The notes: generated by a model from the letters alone, not told the origin. Shown: positions 25,194 to 34,782, counted from the stretch's first letter. The stretch: 64,000 nt of DNA from RGVT01 sp037129475 (GCA_037129475.1 JBAXUY010000001.1:60921-124920); one strand, 5' to 3'. Made by a program: numbers and translations.

Positions 25194-27419
25194 TCAGGCG
25201 GCCTCGCCGGCCGTTGACTTGAGCTTCACCAGCGTATTGACGTCGAGAATCAGGCCCACGCGTCCGTCCCCGAGGATCGCCGCGCCCGCGAAGGCCGGCT
25301 GACTGCGGAACATGTCGCCCAGGCTTTTGATCACGACCTCCTGCTTGCCGAGCAGTTCATCGACGAGCAGGCAGCGGACGTCCTGCCCCGACTCCACCAC
25401 CACCACGATACCCTCGGTAGGGTCGCTCGTTTTGCTGGGTGTGCCGAGATGGCGGCCCAGCCTGAGCACCGGCGTCAGCCGCCCGCGGACCTCCACGAGT
25501 TCCCCGCGGCCATGCACGGTGGAGACCGCCCCCGGCAACGGCCGGAACGACTCGCGAACCGAGAGCGTCGGAACGATGTATCGCTCGTCGCCGACGCCGA
25601 CGATCAGCCCCTCGATGATCGCGAGCGTGAGCGGCACGTACAGCGTGAACGTGGTGCCGCGGCCCTCGACCGAGTCGACCTCGATCTTCCCGCGGATGCT
25701 CTCGATCCCACGCCGCACGACGTCCATGCCGACGCCGCGGCCGGACAGGCCGGTGACCTTCTCTACGGTGGAGAAACCAGGCGCGAAGATGAGGTCGAGA
25801 ATCTCCAGCCGCCCGGGGCTCTCGCCGGGTTGCACGAGCCCGCGTTCGATCGCCTTTTTGAGGATCCGGTCGGCCGCAAGCCCCCGGCCGTCGTCCTCGA
25901 CGCGGATCACCACGAATCCGCCCTGGTGGTAGGCGCGGAGCGTGATGGTGCCCGTGGACGGTTTTCCCGCAGCGGTTCGCAGGGCGGGCAACTCGATCCC
26001 GTGGTCGGCCGAATTGCGGATCATGTGCACGAGCGGATCGGCGAGCAGCTCGACGAGGCTGCGGTCGAGTTCCGTCTCCTCGCCCTCCATGCGGAGGTCG
26101 ATGTCCTTGCCGAGTTCCACCGACAGGTCGCGGACCAGCCGGCCCATGCGGCGAAAGACGCCGCCGATCGGCACCATCCGCAGCGCCATCGCCGTCCGCT
26201 GCAAATCCGAGGTGATGCTCCGCAGCTGCCCCAGACAGCGATCGAGATGCTGGTTGCCAAGGTTTCTGACTTCGGGGCTCTGCACGACCAGCGATTGGGC
26301 GACCACGAGTTCACCGACGAGGTCGATCAGTCCGTCGAGCTTGCGGGTATCGACCCTGACGGTGCCCGACGTCGCCGGGCCGCCGACAGCCGCTGGAGAA
26401 TGGTGATCCGGCTGCTGCGCGGAGTCCGCCGCGTGTGCCGTCGGAGCCGCTGACACCTGCCGGGACGACGCAGGTGCATCCTCCGTCTCCGTCGGCACGG
26501 CAGCGGGTGTGACTGCCGCGGGCCGTGCTTCGACGGCCGTTGACGATGGGGGGGCGGAAGGCGGCGCCTCGGTCGGCGGGGCCGGTGCCCCGGTCGTCGC
26601 CGGGCGGCTCCCGCCGCTTCGCAACAGCGTCTTGACCCGCGCCGTGACCGCGGGAATCGGCAGCGGAATGCTTCTGCCCCGCTGAACGCCGCCGAGTTGG
26701 CGGAGGCTCTCGTCGACATACCGCCGCAGCACGTCGCCGCCGGCGAGAATGAGGTCGATCGCCTCGCGATCCAGCCGCAGTTGGCCGCGCCGCGCCGTAT
26801 CGAGCACCGACTCGAGCTCGTGCGTGAGGCGCTGCAGCACGCCCAACTTCAGCACACCGGCGTTGCCCTTGAACGAGTGGAACACGCGAAACACGGTATC
26901 GATCGAGGTTGCATCCGTCGGGTTCCGTTCCAGTGTGAGCACCCCGTGCTCCATCTCTTGGAGCAGATCCTGCGACTCCGCACAGAAGAGTTCGACCATC
27001 TCGTCGTCGAACCCGACCGGCAGCACCACGACGTCGACGTCATCAGCTCCATCACCCGCCGCTGCGAACGAGACCGCCGGCTCCGTCGGGGCCGCCCAGG
27101 CGTCAGGCAGCGGAGCAGGATCCTGGCCCCGTTCCCAGGCCAACGTGGCTGCCACCATCCAGGGCTGCCAGGCGTGCAATTCACGAATCATGTCGGCTGT
27201 CAACGGCGCCTCGTTCTCCGCGCCCGCAAGCCAGCGGCGGCAGGCCGCGATCGCGTGCCGGACGGCCTGCGGCGCGGCTGAGCATGCCTCGTCGATCCTT
27301 GCGACGAGCCCGCGGATCGACGACGCCGGCGTCGTGCCTGCCTGCACGAAGGCCAGATCGAGAGCCAGTTGCTCGAGCAGGGCCGAGGCCCGCGCGGCAT
27401 TGCTTGCCGACTTCGTCAT
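25194..27419 (-). CDS. cheA: Chemotaxis histidine kinase CheA
   Basis: This 741-residue CheA begins with ~130 residues of unassigned helical sequence, then an HPt domain with phospho-acceptor H181 in 'FRVFHSFKGNAGVL'. An Ala/Pro-rich linker takes the place of a clear P2 (CheY-binding) domain. Dimerisation ('LIDLVGELVVAQSLV'), ATPase ('HMIRNSADHGIE', 'DDGRGL', 'FSTVEKVTGLSGRGVGMDVV' split over two boxes) and a C-terminal CheW-like domain ('VRGRLTPVLRLGRHLG') follow. It passes phosphate from H181 to CheB and to an unlinked CheY. Its start ATG overlaps the upstream receptor's stop (TGATG). A C-terminal receiver domain is absent. Confidence 0.95.
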   Translation of the reverse strand: MTKSASNAARASALLEQLALDLAFVQAGTTPASSIRGLVARIDEACSAAPQAVRHAIAACRRWLAGAENEAPLTADMIRELHAWQPWMVAATLAWERGQDPAPLPDAWAAPTEPAVSFAAAGDGADDVDVVVLPVGFDDEMVELFCAESQDLLQEMEHGVLTLERNPTDATSIDTVFRVFHSFKGNAGVLKLGVLQRLTHELESVLDTARRGQLRLDREAIDLILAGGDVLRRYVDESLRQLGGVQRGRSIPLPIPAVTARVKTLLRSGGSRPATTGAPAPPTEAPPSAPPSSTAVEARPAAVTPAAVPTETEDAPASSRQVSAAPTAHAADSAQQPDHHSPAAVGGPATSGTVRVDTRKLDGLIDLVGELVVAQSLVVQSPEVRNLGNQHLDRCLGQLRSITSDLQRTAMALRMVPIGGVFRRMGRLVRDLSVELGKDIDLRMEGEETELDRSLVELLADPLVHMIRNSADHGIELPALRTAAGKPSTGTITLRAYHQGGFVVIRVEDDGRGLAADRILKKAIERGLVQPGESPGRLEILDLIFAPGFSTVEKVTGLSGRGVGMDVVRRGIESIRGKIEVDSVEGRGTTFTLYVPLTLAIIEGLIVGVGDERYIVPTLSVRESFRPLPGAVSTVHGRGELVEVRGRLTPVLRLGRHLGTPSKTSDPTEGIVVVVESGQDVRCLLVDELLGKQEVVIKSLGDMFRSQPAFAGAAILGDGRVGLILDVNTLVKLKSTAGEAA

Positions 27420-28897
27420 CACGTCGTCCTCGTCCGCGGATCGCCGCCCACGATCGCCTCGAGCGATCCCGCCACGTCCCGCAAGCCCTTGGCCTGCGCC
27501 ATGAGTTCTTCGGCCGCGGCCGAGCTCTCCTCCGCGCCGACGGCCGACTGAAGCGTGACTTTCTCGATCTGCGTGAGCGACGCACCGATGCTCCCCACGG
27601 CCCGCTGCTGCTCGTCGCTGCCGCGGCGAACGTCCTCGACGAGCGATTGCACTCCGCTCGATTTCCCCGCCACGCCACGCACGGCCGCCGCGACGGCGTC
27701 GACCTTCTCGCGGCCCGATCGCGTACGGGCGATCGATTCGCCGATGAGCGCGGCCGTCTCCCGTGCCGCCTCCGCGCTGCGGCCCGCGAGCGCCCGCACT
27801 TCGTTGGCCACCACGGCGAATCCCTGCCCCGCCTCCCCCGCCCGGGCGGCCTCGACGGCCGCGTTGAGCGCGAGAATGTTGGTCTGGAAGGCGATCTCGT
27901 CGATCACCTTGTTGATCTTGGAAATCCGTCCCGACGCCGCGTCGATCTCCTCCATGGCGGCCACGAGCGTCTGCAGTTCCGTCTGCGCGGCTCCCAGGTC
28001 GTCGTGCTCACGGCGGACCTGCTCGCTGGCCGCCTGTGCACGACGGACATTCTGGCTCGCCATCCCTCCGACCTCACGTGCCGTGGATGTGATCCGCTCC
28101 ACTGCGGTGACCTGCTGCGTGGTCCCCTCGGCCAACACGCGACTTGCCGCCGCCACCTGGGTTGCACCGGTAGACACGTAGGCCGCGCTGCAGGCAATTT
28201 CCCCCACCGCGTGGCGCAGCTGCGTGGCATGCCGCCACAGGCTGACGGCAGCCACGACGGACGAGATCAGCGCCACGCCGATTCCCAGGAGCGTGGCCAT
28301 GTCGCCGCGCCGCCGCGCGGCTGCCACCGCCGCCGCGGTCCGACGGTCGAGCAGCGCCTCGAATTCGCCGATCGGACCCATGATCCGCGCCTTGTCGGCA
28401 TGGTACGCGGCATCGTGCATGATCCGCCGGGCGAGATCCTGGTCCGGCGGGCCTCGCTTGGTGTAGCCGCCCCGGCCGTCGTCGAACTCCCCCTTCATGG
28501 CGTGCATCGCGATCGTTTCGGTGGTGACGAGCGCGTTGGAGTTGTCCTCGGCCTCCTTGAGTTTGGCGAATTCCGCGTCCGTGAAGCCCTGCTGGGCCAT
28601 GAGCGTTCGCAGCGGCACGGTGCGGCCATCCTGCCGGGCCGCCGTGCCGTTGCGGACCTCGAGCACGTGCCAGAACTCGCGCTCGTACTGCGGGTCGCCG
28701 GTCACCGCGTAGGTTCGGGCCAGCCGCGTCAGGTCGTCGGAACTCTGCCGCAGTTCATTGGCCAGCTGACGCGAGTCGAACCGGTTGGCGTAGGCCCGCT
28801 GCACGGCCCGCTGGCTGCCGTAGACGTAGACGGCCAGGCCCACGAGCAGGAGGATCGGGCCCAACGTGGCGATCTGCAAGCGACGGATCGTGTTCAT
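27419..28897 (-). CDS. Methyl-accepting chemotaxis protein (second copy)
   Basis: This 492-residue receptor opens the operon. It has an N-terminal span ('IATLGPILLLVGLAVYVYG'), a periplasmic helical region of ~170 residues ('DSRQLANELRQSSDDLTRLAR' begins it), a second span ('LLGIGVALISSVVAAVSLW') and a cytoplasmic signalling coil with 'DEIAFQTNILALNAAVEAAR'. The sensing region resembles the helical PAS-less 'MCP-like' sensors in which 'YAVTGDPQYEREFW' is typical. The two receptors in this operon share only the signalling tip, so they likely detect different stimuli through the same CheA. Start at the ATG at 28897. Confidence 0.93.
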   Translation of the reverse strand: MNTIRRLQIATLGPILLLVGLAVYVYGSQRAVQRAYANRFDSRQLANELRQSSDDLTRLARTYAVTGDPQYEREFWHVLEVRNGTAARQDGRTVPLRTLMAQQGFTDAEFAKLKEAEDNSNALVTTETIAMHAMKGEFDDGRGGYTKRGPPDQDLARRIMHDAAYHADKARIMGPIGEFEALLDRRTAAAVAAARRRGDMATLLGIGVALISSVVAAVSLWRHATQLRHAVGEIACSAAYVSTGATQVAAASRVLAEGTTQQVTAVERITSTAREVGGMASQNVRRAQAASEQVRREHDDLGAAQTELQTLVAAMEEIDAASGRISKINKVIDEIAFQTNILALNAAVEAARAGEAGQGFAVVANEVRALAGRSAEAARETAALIGESIARTRSGREKVDAVAAAVRGVAGKSSGVQSLVEDVRRGSDEQQRAVGSIGASLTQIEKVTLQSAVGAEESSAAAEELMAQAKGLRDVAGSLEAIVGGDPRTRTT

Positions 28898-29127
28898 GGG
28901 CTGCCAATCGGGCCGCTGGATCGGAAAACGAACGGGGGCAACCCGCGGCTGGGGTGTATTGTAGTTCGCGATTTTCTGGCACGCGGCAGCCCCCGGAGCG
29001 GGGGCCTCCGAGGCCAGGCTGTGCCGCGTCTGCCGACGATCCGGCGGCTGCGAGCCGCTTTCTTTCCCGTCGAAATCGCACCCTTTTGGCGGCAGCGTCA
29101 AAGGTCGAACCCCGAACCCCCGGGATG

Positions 29128-29147
29128 GATCAAGAAACGGGGAGGAC
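29128..29147 (+). repeat. 20-base intergenic motif, copy 1 of 2
   Basis: GATCAAGAAACGGGGAGGAC occurs here and, identical, at 57761-57780. Both copies lie in intergenic DNA, are preceded by a CCCGGG-type sequence, and are followed by CATCATCGA or ATCATCGA. This copy is 32 bases before the start of the redoxin/cytochrome/PHM gene, in the region divergent from the chemotaxis operon. Its role is unknown. Confidence 0.6.
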
Positions 29148-29179
29148 GTTCGACTGGCATCATCGACTACGCTTTGATC

Positions 29180-31240
29180 ATGAAACGAGTGAACGGTCAT
29201 TTCGTGAACTACGCGTTGTGTCTGCTGCCATGGTTGGCAGCCGGCGCGTGCCTGGCTGCCGATGCTGCCGTGGCGGCGCGGGTGGAAGGCCGGCCGATCC
29301 CGGCGGACCACCTGGGCCTGCGATCGCTCGCCGGTGCCGCCATCCCGTTCGCCGAGTCTCTCGGCCCCGATGGCCGGGCCGTCTGCTTTGCGTTTCTCCA
29401 CCCGGCTTGTCCGCTGGCGCAGGAATACGGTCCGGTGCTCAACGCACTCGCCGACGAGTTCGCCGGTGAAGGCATCCGCTTCGTGGGCGTGGTCTGTGAA
29501 CTCGACGATGCCGGCGAGGTCGAGGCCTATCGCCGCGAGTTTGGGATCACGTTCCCGATCCGCCTCGATACCGACTTCACGCTGGCCGAGGCGCTCGACG
29601 CGACGGTCACGCCCGAGGTGGTGCTCGTCGACCGAGACCGGTTGATCCGCTACTCCGGCCGGATCGACGACCGCTACAAGGTTCGGGGCGTGATGTCGCC
29701 CGGCAATCCAGATCCGGAGCTGCGGTCGGCGATCATCGATCTCATTGCCGGTCGCGAGATCCGTGAGCCGCGGACGGACGCGTCGGGCTGCCCGCTCGAT
29801 CGGCCGGAGCGGCCGACGCCGTCCACCGTTCCAGGCGAGGCGGGCGTCACGTTCCACCGCGACGTGCTGCCCTTCCTGCATGCCCAGTGCCAGCGGTGCC
29901 ACAGCCCGAATCAGGCCGGCCCGTTCAACCTGCTCACCTACGACGACGCGGTCGAATGGATTGAACTGGGCCTCGAGGAGATCGACGCCCGGCGGATGCC
30001 GCCGGCACAGATCGAGAGCGACCTCGACTTTCGCGTGACGAAGCCTCCGACCGCGGCGGAGGTGGCGATGCTGCGGGCCTGGGTGGCGGCCGGGAAGCCG
30101 GAGGGGGATCCCGCGGAGACGCCGAAGCTCGAGCCGCTGCCCGACTACTCGGGCTTCCAGGAGGGGCTCGGCCCCCCCGACATCGTGCTCCAGCAACCCG
30201 AGCCGACGCAACTCGGCGCGCACGGGAACGACGTCTATCGGAACATCATCTTTCCGCTGAATCGCGCCGAGGATTTGAAGCTGCGGGCGATCCAGTTTTT
30301 ACCCGGGAATCGCAAGGTCGTGCACCATGCCCTGATCGGCCACCTGCCGCGGGAGACCGTGGAGGAGGCCGTGCGGGACCATGGCGGGCGGGAAGGCTTC
30401 AGCCATCCGGACGACCGGGCGGGAGGCTTTCAGGATCCGCACGGCATCGGGTTTCGGGTGCCGCCGATTCGCGACGACGGGCAGCCGCGGGCCTTGTTCG
30501 TCAGCGGCTTCGTGCCGGGGGTGCAGGCGGTGGCCGCCCCTGCCGACGCGGCTCTGGTGATCCCGGCGGGTTGCGACGTCACGGTGCAGATGCACTACGT
30601 GCGCACGGGGAAGCGTGAGATCGATTCGAGCCGCGTCGGCATCTGGCTCGACAGGCGGCCGCCGCGGAAGGTGATGAACATGATCTACCTCTCCGGCGAT
30701 TTTGCGGTGGTGCCCCCGGGCGTCACCGACTTCCGCATCACGGGCAGCTACACGCTCCCCGAGGACGCGGACATGGTGGGCGTCATCCCGCACGCGCACC
30801 AGCTGGCACGCTGGGTGGAGATCAGAGCCCACCTGCCGGGCCAGGAGCGGCCGCTCCTGCTCCTACGGGTGCCGCAGTGGGACTACAACTGGCAGTCGCC
30901 CTACGACCTCGAGAAACCGATGCAGTTCCCGGCCGGCACGCGGTTCGAGGCGGAGTGTGCCTACGACAACTCCACCGCCAATCCGCGCAACCCGTTCGAC
31001 CCCCCTCAGAACGTCTGGCACAACGAGACGATCAACGACGAGATGCTGCTGCCGATGTTCACGTTCACTTCCGAAAAGCCGCTCGATCCCAAGGGCGACA
31101 CGTTCAGAAAGTTCTTCTCGACGCTCGTGCGGTCGAGGTTTCTCCGGCGGCTGGTGGATCACCGCTTCAAGTACGTCGCCGATCCGCAGGGCGACATCAG
31201 CGTCTCGCCCGATTACGACCCCGACGATCACCGCTACTAG
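29180..31240 (+). CDS. Redoxin / cytochrome c / PHM-like copper monooxygenase three-domain protein
   Basis: This 686-residue exported protein has a signal peptide (to ~residue 27), a thioredoxin-like redoxin domain (~35-190; single Cys C77 in 'HPACPLAQEY' in place of CxxC), a heme-c site C237-Q-R-C240-H241 in a small cytochrome-like domain, and a copper type II monooxygenase-like C-terminal half. The last has ligands in the order known from PHM: 'VVHHALIGH' (H382, H383), 'VQMHYV', 'IPHAHQLARW' and a Met in 'DEMLLPMF'. It probably acts outside the cytoplasm in redox chemistry. Similar fusions are frequent in planctomycetes, but I know of no characterised one. An ABC transporter gene follows 18 bases later. 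Confidence 0.85.
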   Translation: MKRVNGHFVNYALCLLPWLAAGACLAADAAVAARVEGRPIPADHLGLRSLAGAAIPFAESLGPDGRAVCFAFLHPACPLAQEYGPVLNALADEFAGEGIRFVGVVCELDDAGEVEAYRREFGITFPIRLDTDFTLAEALDATVTPEVVLVDRDRLIRYSGRIDDRYKVRGVMSPGNPDPELRSAIIDLIAGREIREPRTDASGCPLDRPERPTPSTVPGEAGVTFHRDVLPFLHAQCQRCHSPNQAGPFNLLTYDDAVEWIELGLEEIDARRMPPAQIESDLDFRVTKPPTAAEVAMLRAWVAAGKPEGDPAETPKLEPLPDYSGFQEGLGPPDIVLQQPEPTQLGAHGNDVYRNIIFPLNRAEDLKLRAIQFLPGNRKVVHHALIGHLPRETVEEAVRDHGGREGFSHPDDRAGGFQDPHGIGFRVPPIRDDGQPRALFVSGFVPGVQAVAAPADAALVIPAGCDVTVQMHYVRTGKREIDSSRVGIWLDRRPPRKVMNMIYLSGDFAVVPPGVTDFRITGSYTLPEDADMVGVIPHAHQLARWVEIRAHLPGQERPLLLLRVPQWDYNWQSPYDLEKPMQFPAGTRFEAECAYDNSTANPRNPFDPPQNVWHNETINDEMLLPMFTFTSEKPLDPKGDTFRKFFSTLVRSRFLRRLVDHRFKYVADPQGDISVSPDYDPDDHRY

Positions 31241-31258
31241 AGCCAGGACATCCCGTAC

Positions 31259-33253
31259 ATGACGCTCGCGGTAAACACAGGCCTCTCCGTCGTGGCCAAT
31301 GCGCTGACCGTGTCGGTGCCCGATGCCCACGGCGGCGGGGAGCGAAAGACGCTTCTTGAGAACGTGAGCTTTCGGGTCGAGCCGGGCGAGTTCGTCTGCG
31401 TGCTCGGCCCCAGCGGGGCGGGCAAGAGCACGCTCGCCCGGGCGCTGCTTGGCGAACGGGCGATCGAAGCCGGTCGACTGCTCGTCGGTGGGCACGACGT
31501 GTTTCGCGAAGCCGACGCCCTCCGGGGCTCGATCGGCTACGTGCCCCAGCGCGACGTCAATCCGCCGGCGCTGCCGGTGGAGCGGGCGCTCCACTACGCG
31601 TCGGAGGTGCGGCTTCCGGCGGAGGCGTCGGCTGCGGAACGGCGGGCCGCGATCGACCGGGTCATCGACGAGGTCGGCCTCGACAGGGTGCGGCAGGGGA
31701 CGATCAGCAGCCTCTCGGGCGGTGAGATGAAGCGGGCGAGCCTCGCGGCAGAGATGCTCGCCGCTCCTGGCCTGCTCGTGCTCGACGAGGCGACCTCCAG
31801 CCTCGATCCGGCCACGGAGTCGCGCATCATGACGCTGCTCGCCGAACGCGCGCGGGCAGGCACGACCGTGGTCGCGGTCACGCACCACCTCGACAACGTG
31901 GACAAGGCCGACAAGCTCCTGATCCTCGGCCACGGTGAGGTGGTGTGGTTCGGCTCCCGCGTGGAGGCCCTCGGCCACTTCGGGGTGCATCGGCTGGCCG
32001 ATGTGTACGTCGCCATCGAAGACCAGCCGCGCGGCTTCTGGTCGGCCCGCTGGCGGGAGCGGGAGGCCGAAGACCGCCAGCTGGCGGAGTCGCAGTCTCG
32101 CGATGCCACGGCCGTCGACCACTTGGCCGAAGCGCACGCGGACCGGACGGCATCCCTTGCGGCGGTTTCGATTCCTGGCTTCGGCCGCCAGTTCGCCACG
32201 TTCTTCTGCCGGGAGCTCGAGACCGTCGTCCGCGATCGCGTGGGCCTCGTCATGGCGGCGCTCCTGCCGCTGGCGCTCGCGGCGGCCGTGCTGGCCGGTT
32301 TTGCCGACGTCCGCTTCCGCAATCCGCTCATGCTCACGCGGTTCCTCGACCCCGGCGAGAAGGACGTGCTGGCCGACGTGTGGGGCGAGGTGTCGGAGGC
32401 GATCGCCACCGAGTCGGTCTCGGAGCAAGACGCCAGCATTCCCGGTCAGATCCGGGTATTCCTCGACAGCCAGCCGAAGTTGCTCGCCCATCTGCGGGAG
32501 CCGTCCACCAAACGGATCGTCCGCGACGCCCTCGCCGACACGCTTCCGGTCGCACCGGATCGCGAGATCCTCGACCCGGGCGGCACCTATAAATGGCTCT
32601 CGCTGATGAGCATCTGCATGGTCATCCTCGGGTTCGTGACCGGGTTTCGGGAGATCGTGAGGGAGCGGCCGATGCTCGACCTCGAGCGGCGGCACGGCCT
32701 GCGGTTCGCCGCCTACGTGATCGCCAAGGTTGCGGCGCTGGCCGTCGTGCTCGCGGTGCAGGTCGCGGTCTTCAGATCCACCGTCGAACTGGGCTTCATG
32801 ATTCGCGAAGCGATCGGAGGCGAGTCGCCCGCCGAGATCTACCGGCGCGGGGCGGTCGTCTCGGCGAGCTACAACTGGCTGGCCGCGGTGGCCTGCGCAG
32901 CCATGGGGCTCATCGTCTCCGCCTGCGTCCGTTCGACCGACAAGGGCGTGCTCGCGGTGCCGCTGTTGATCACGCCGCAGATCCTGCTCGGGGCCACGAT
33001 CCTGCCGATCAAGGGCGGCGTGCTTGCCGTGCTCGCGAAGCTCTTTTCACCGCTCTACTGGGCCCATCGCGGCTGCCGCAGCGAAGGGGGAGGAGTGCCC
33101 GTCTTCTGGCAAAACCTTGGCCACTACGACCCGGCCCTTTGGATTCCCTACGCCGCCCTCCTTACGCAGATCCTGGTGGCGACGCTGATCACGATCCTCC
33201 TGCTCCGCTGGCAGGAACGGGCGGTCATGGGCCGCAATCGCGCCGTACGGTGA
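31259..33253 (+). CDS. ABCG-type ABC transporter (fused ATPase and permease)
   Basis: This 664-residue half-transporter has an N-terminal ATPase: Walker A 'GPSGAGKST' (50-58), Q-loop 'VPQRDV', signature 'LSGGEMKRAS', Walker B 'LLVLDEATS' and the switch His in 'VAVTHHLDN'. Residues ~300-664 form an ABC-2-type membrane domain with about six spans, including 'VMAALLPLALAAAVLAGF', 'FAAYVIAKVAALAVVLAVQVA' (split) and 'WIPYAALLTQILVATLIT'. A ~110-residue soluble loop follows the first span. It must dimerise to export a lipid or other hydrophobic molecule. Start ATG at 31259. Confidence 0.9.
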   Translation: MTLAVNTGLSVVANALTVSVPDAHGGGERKTLLENVSFRVEPGEFVCVLGPSGAGKSTLARALLGERAIEAGRLLVGGHDVFREADALRGSIGYVPQRDVNPPALPVERALHYASEVRLPAEASAAERRAAIDRVIDEVGLDRVRQGTISSLSGGEMKRASLAAEMLAAPGLLVLDEATSSLDPATESRIMTLLAERARAGTTVVAVTHHLDNVDKADKLLILGHGEVVWFGSRVEALGHFGVHRLADVYVAIEDQPRGFWSARWREREAEDRQLAESQSRDATAVDHLAEAHADRTASLAAVSIPGFGRQFATFFCRELETVVRDRVGLVMAALLPLALAAAVLAGFADVRFRNPLMLTRFLDPGEKDVLADVWGEVSEAIATESVSEQDASIPGQIRVFLDSQPKLLAHLREPSTKRIVRDALADTLPVAPDREILDPGGTYKWLSLMSICMVILGFVTGFREIVRERPMLDLERRHGLRFAAYVIAKVAALAVVLAVQVAVFRSTVELGFMIREAIGGESPAEIYRRGAVVSASYNWLAAVACAAMGLIVSACVRSTDKGVLAVPLLITPQILLGATILPIKGGVLAVLAKLFSPLYWAHRGCRSEGGGVPVFWQNLGHYDPALWIPYAALLTQILVATLITILLLRWQERAVMGRNRAVR

Positions 33254-33257
33254 AGCC

Positions 33258-34094
33258 ATGCCTCAACGGGCGTTCATCCATCAGATCTTCTACGACGACA
33301 AGACCCGCGCGCAGCTCGACCCGGGGTTTCTGCCGCTCGACAACACCGCGAACCTGCGGCCCGACTGGAGTGAGTATTGGCCGATCCGGCGGTTCGTGCT
33401 GGCGAACAACTTTTTCCGGGACGCCGGCTACGGATTCTTGTCGCCGAAGTTCGGCGCCAAGACGGGGCTGACGGCGGCCGATGTCCACCGGTTCATCGCC
33501 GAGGAAGAGGCGGACGTCTTTCTCTTTTCACCCTGGCTCGATGAGTCGGCGATGGTGCTCAACGTGTTCCAGCAGGCTGCCCTGCACGATCCGGGGATTC
33601 CAACGCTGTTTGCCGAAGTGTTGGCTCAGTTCGCGCCCGGAATCGACACCCTCCGCCTGGTGATGGATTCCAGGCATGTCGTGTTCTGCAATTATTTCGT
33701 CGCCCGTCCCACCTTCTGGCAGCGCTGGTTCAGCCTGTGCGAGCCGATCTTCCACCTGTGTGAGCATGGCGACGATCGGCTCGCGGCCCGGTTGCGCGCG
33801 CTGGTTCCGCACGATGGCCGGCAAAACCCGGCCAAGGTTTTCCTGATCGAGCGGGTCGCCTCGTTCATTCTCGCGACCGAATCCCGGTGGAAGGTACGGG
33901 CCTACGACCCTGCCCGGTTGCCGTTGTCGAAGGCCCCAGTGGCGAGCCGCGAGGTTTTTGAGCGACTCGATGCGCTCAAGCGTGCCTGGCGAACCGATGG
34001 AGATCCGAAGCATATGCGTGCGTATCGCGAGCTGATGGCGTCGCTTGCGGACTCGCTCAGAGCACGCGCAGCCGGGTTCGATATCCCACGGTGA
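33258..34094 (+). CDS. Uncharacterised conserved protein, probably glycan-related
   Basis: I do not recognise a named family in this 278-residue protein. It starts four bases after the ABC transporter stop. It contains 'WSEYWPIRRFVLANN', 'YGFLSPKFGAKTGLTAADV', 'DVFLFSPWLD' and 'NVFQQAALHDPG', a combination I have seen in hypothetical proteins encoded among glycosyltransferases. No signal peptide and no membrane span are seen. Neighbours on the other strand are two glycosyltransferases, which supports a role in surface glycan assembly. Its 3' end overlaps the convergent GT2 gene by 38 bases. Confidence 0.65.
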   Translation: MPQRAFIHQIFYDDKTRAQLDPGFLPLDNTANLRPDWSEYWPIRRFVLANNFFRDAGYGFLSPKFGAKTGLTAADVHRFIAEEEADVFLFSPWLDESAMVLNVFQQAALHDPGIPTLFAEVLAQFAPGIDTLRLVMDSRHVVFCNYFVARPTFWQRWFSLCEPIFHLCEHGDDRLAARLRALVPHDGRQNPAKVFLIERVASFILATESRWKVRAYDPARLPLSKAPVASREVFERLDALKRAWRTDGDPKHMRAYRELMASLADSLRARAAGFDIPR

Positions 34095-34782
34095 AGTACT
34101 CGAGGTGCTTGGCTTCCGGCAACGAATAGTGGAATCCCCACCCCATCTGCCGCGAGTGAGCACTCCGCTCCCGCGCGGCGATCGCCCGTTGTCTTTGGAT
34201 GCCGTATTCCCAGCTCCGCCATTTGGTGTGATAGAGATTCGGGAAACCGGAGCACCACTGCACGGTGGTGTCGCCATGCTTCTGCGGGTTGCCGTCGTGG
34301 CTGCCCGGCTCGAAATTCGTTTCCCTGATGGTGTCTCGGAACAACACCGGCTTCGAGTAGCGGGCATTCGGAACGCCATACCGCAGCCTCCACATGTCGT
34401 CTCCGCGATCCCCGAAAAGTTCGAAACCCAGGCACCTGCAGACGTCCCACTCGGGCTGCTTCAGGTTCGCCACCAGGAACTCCCTGGTCACGGCGACCCA
34501 CTCGTCGGCATCGACGATGCAGTAGTACGAGGCAGGGTGATCCTTCCAGCGCTGGTTGCGAATGTCGATGAGGGATTGTTCATCAAACGTGTTCGCCGTG
34601 TCGAAGAATCTGACTTCGCACCCTTTGCGGAGAGCAACGGCAGCCGTGTCATCGGTCGACTGGTTGTCGTAGACGACGATCCTGCACTCGGGAATGGCGG
34701 TCCTGTACCAGTCGATAAAGTCGCTGATGATCGCCTCTTCGTTCCACGTCACCGTCAGAACAGTCAGCAGATTTGGTGTCAT
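34057..34782 (-). CDS. Family 2-like glycosyltransferase
   Basis: This 241-residue GT-A protein has 'VLTVTWNEEAIISDFIDWY' at residues 8-26, 'VVYDNQSTDDTAA', and the nucleotide-sugar-binding D-x-D in 'CIVDADEW'. The C-terminal part ('HHTKWRSWEYGIQRQ'-like region with several Trp/His) resembles members that act on core-oligosaccharide-type acceptors. I prefer the ATG at 34782 because the fold begins immediately after it. No membrane span is visible. It is co-directional with the GT1-like gene upstream, with 50 bases between. Confidence 0.83.
   Translation of the reverse strand: MTPNLLTVLTVTWNEEAIISDFIDWYRTAIPECRIVVYDNQSTDDTAAVALRKGCEVRFFDTANTFDEQSLIDIRNQRWKDHPASYYCIVDADEWVAVTREFLVANLKQPEWDVCRCLGFELFGDRGDDMWRLRYGVPNARYSKPVLFRDTIRETNFEPGSHDGNPQKHGDTTVQWCSGFPNLYHTKWRSWEYGIQRQRAIAARERSAHSRQMGWGFHYSLPEAKHLEYFTVGYRTRLRVL

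Noticed and set aside
29044..29067. A GC-rich hairpin (GCGGCT-GCG-AGCCGC) followed by TTTCTTT, and a second hairpin at 28989-29005, in the intergenic region before the redoxin gene.
   Set aside because: They look like intrinsic terminators, but no plus-strand gene ends just upstream, and the stems are short. I do not call a terminator; a role in a leader cannot be excluded.
27284..29179. A much longer open frame upstream of the redoxin/cytochrome start, giving a 1318-residue product.
   Set aside because: The upstream part runs antisense through the cheA and chemoreceptor genes and has no domain; the signal peptide begins at 29180.
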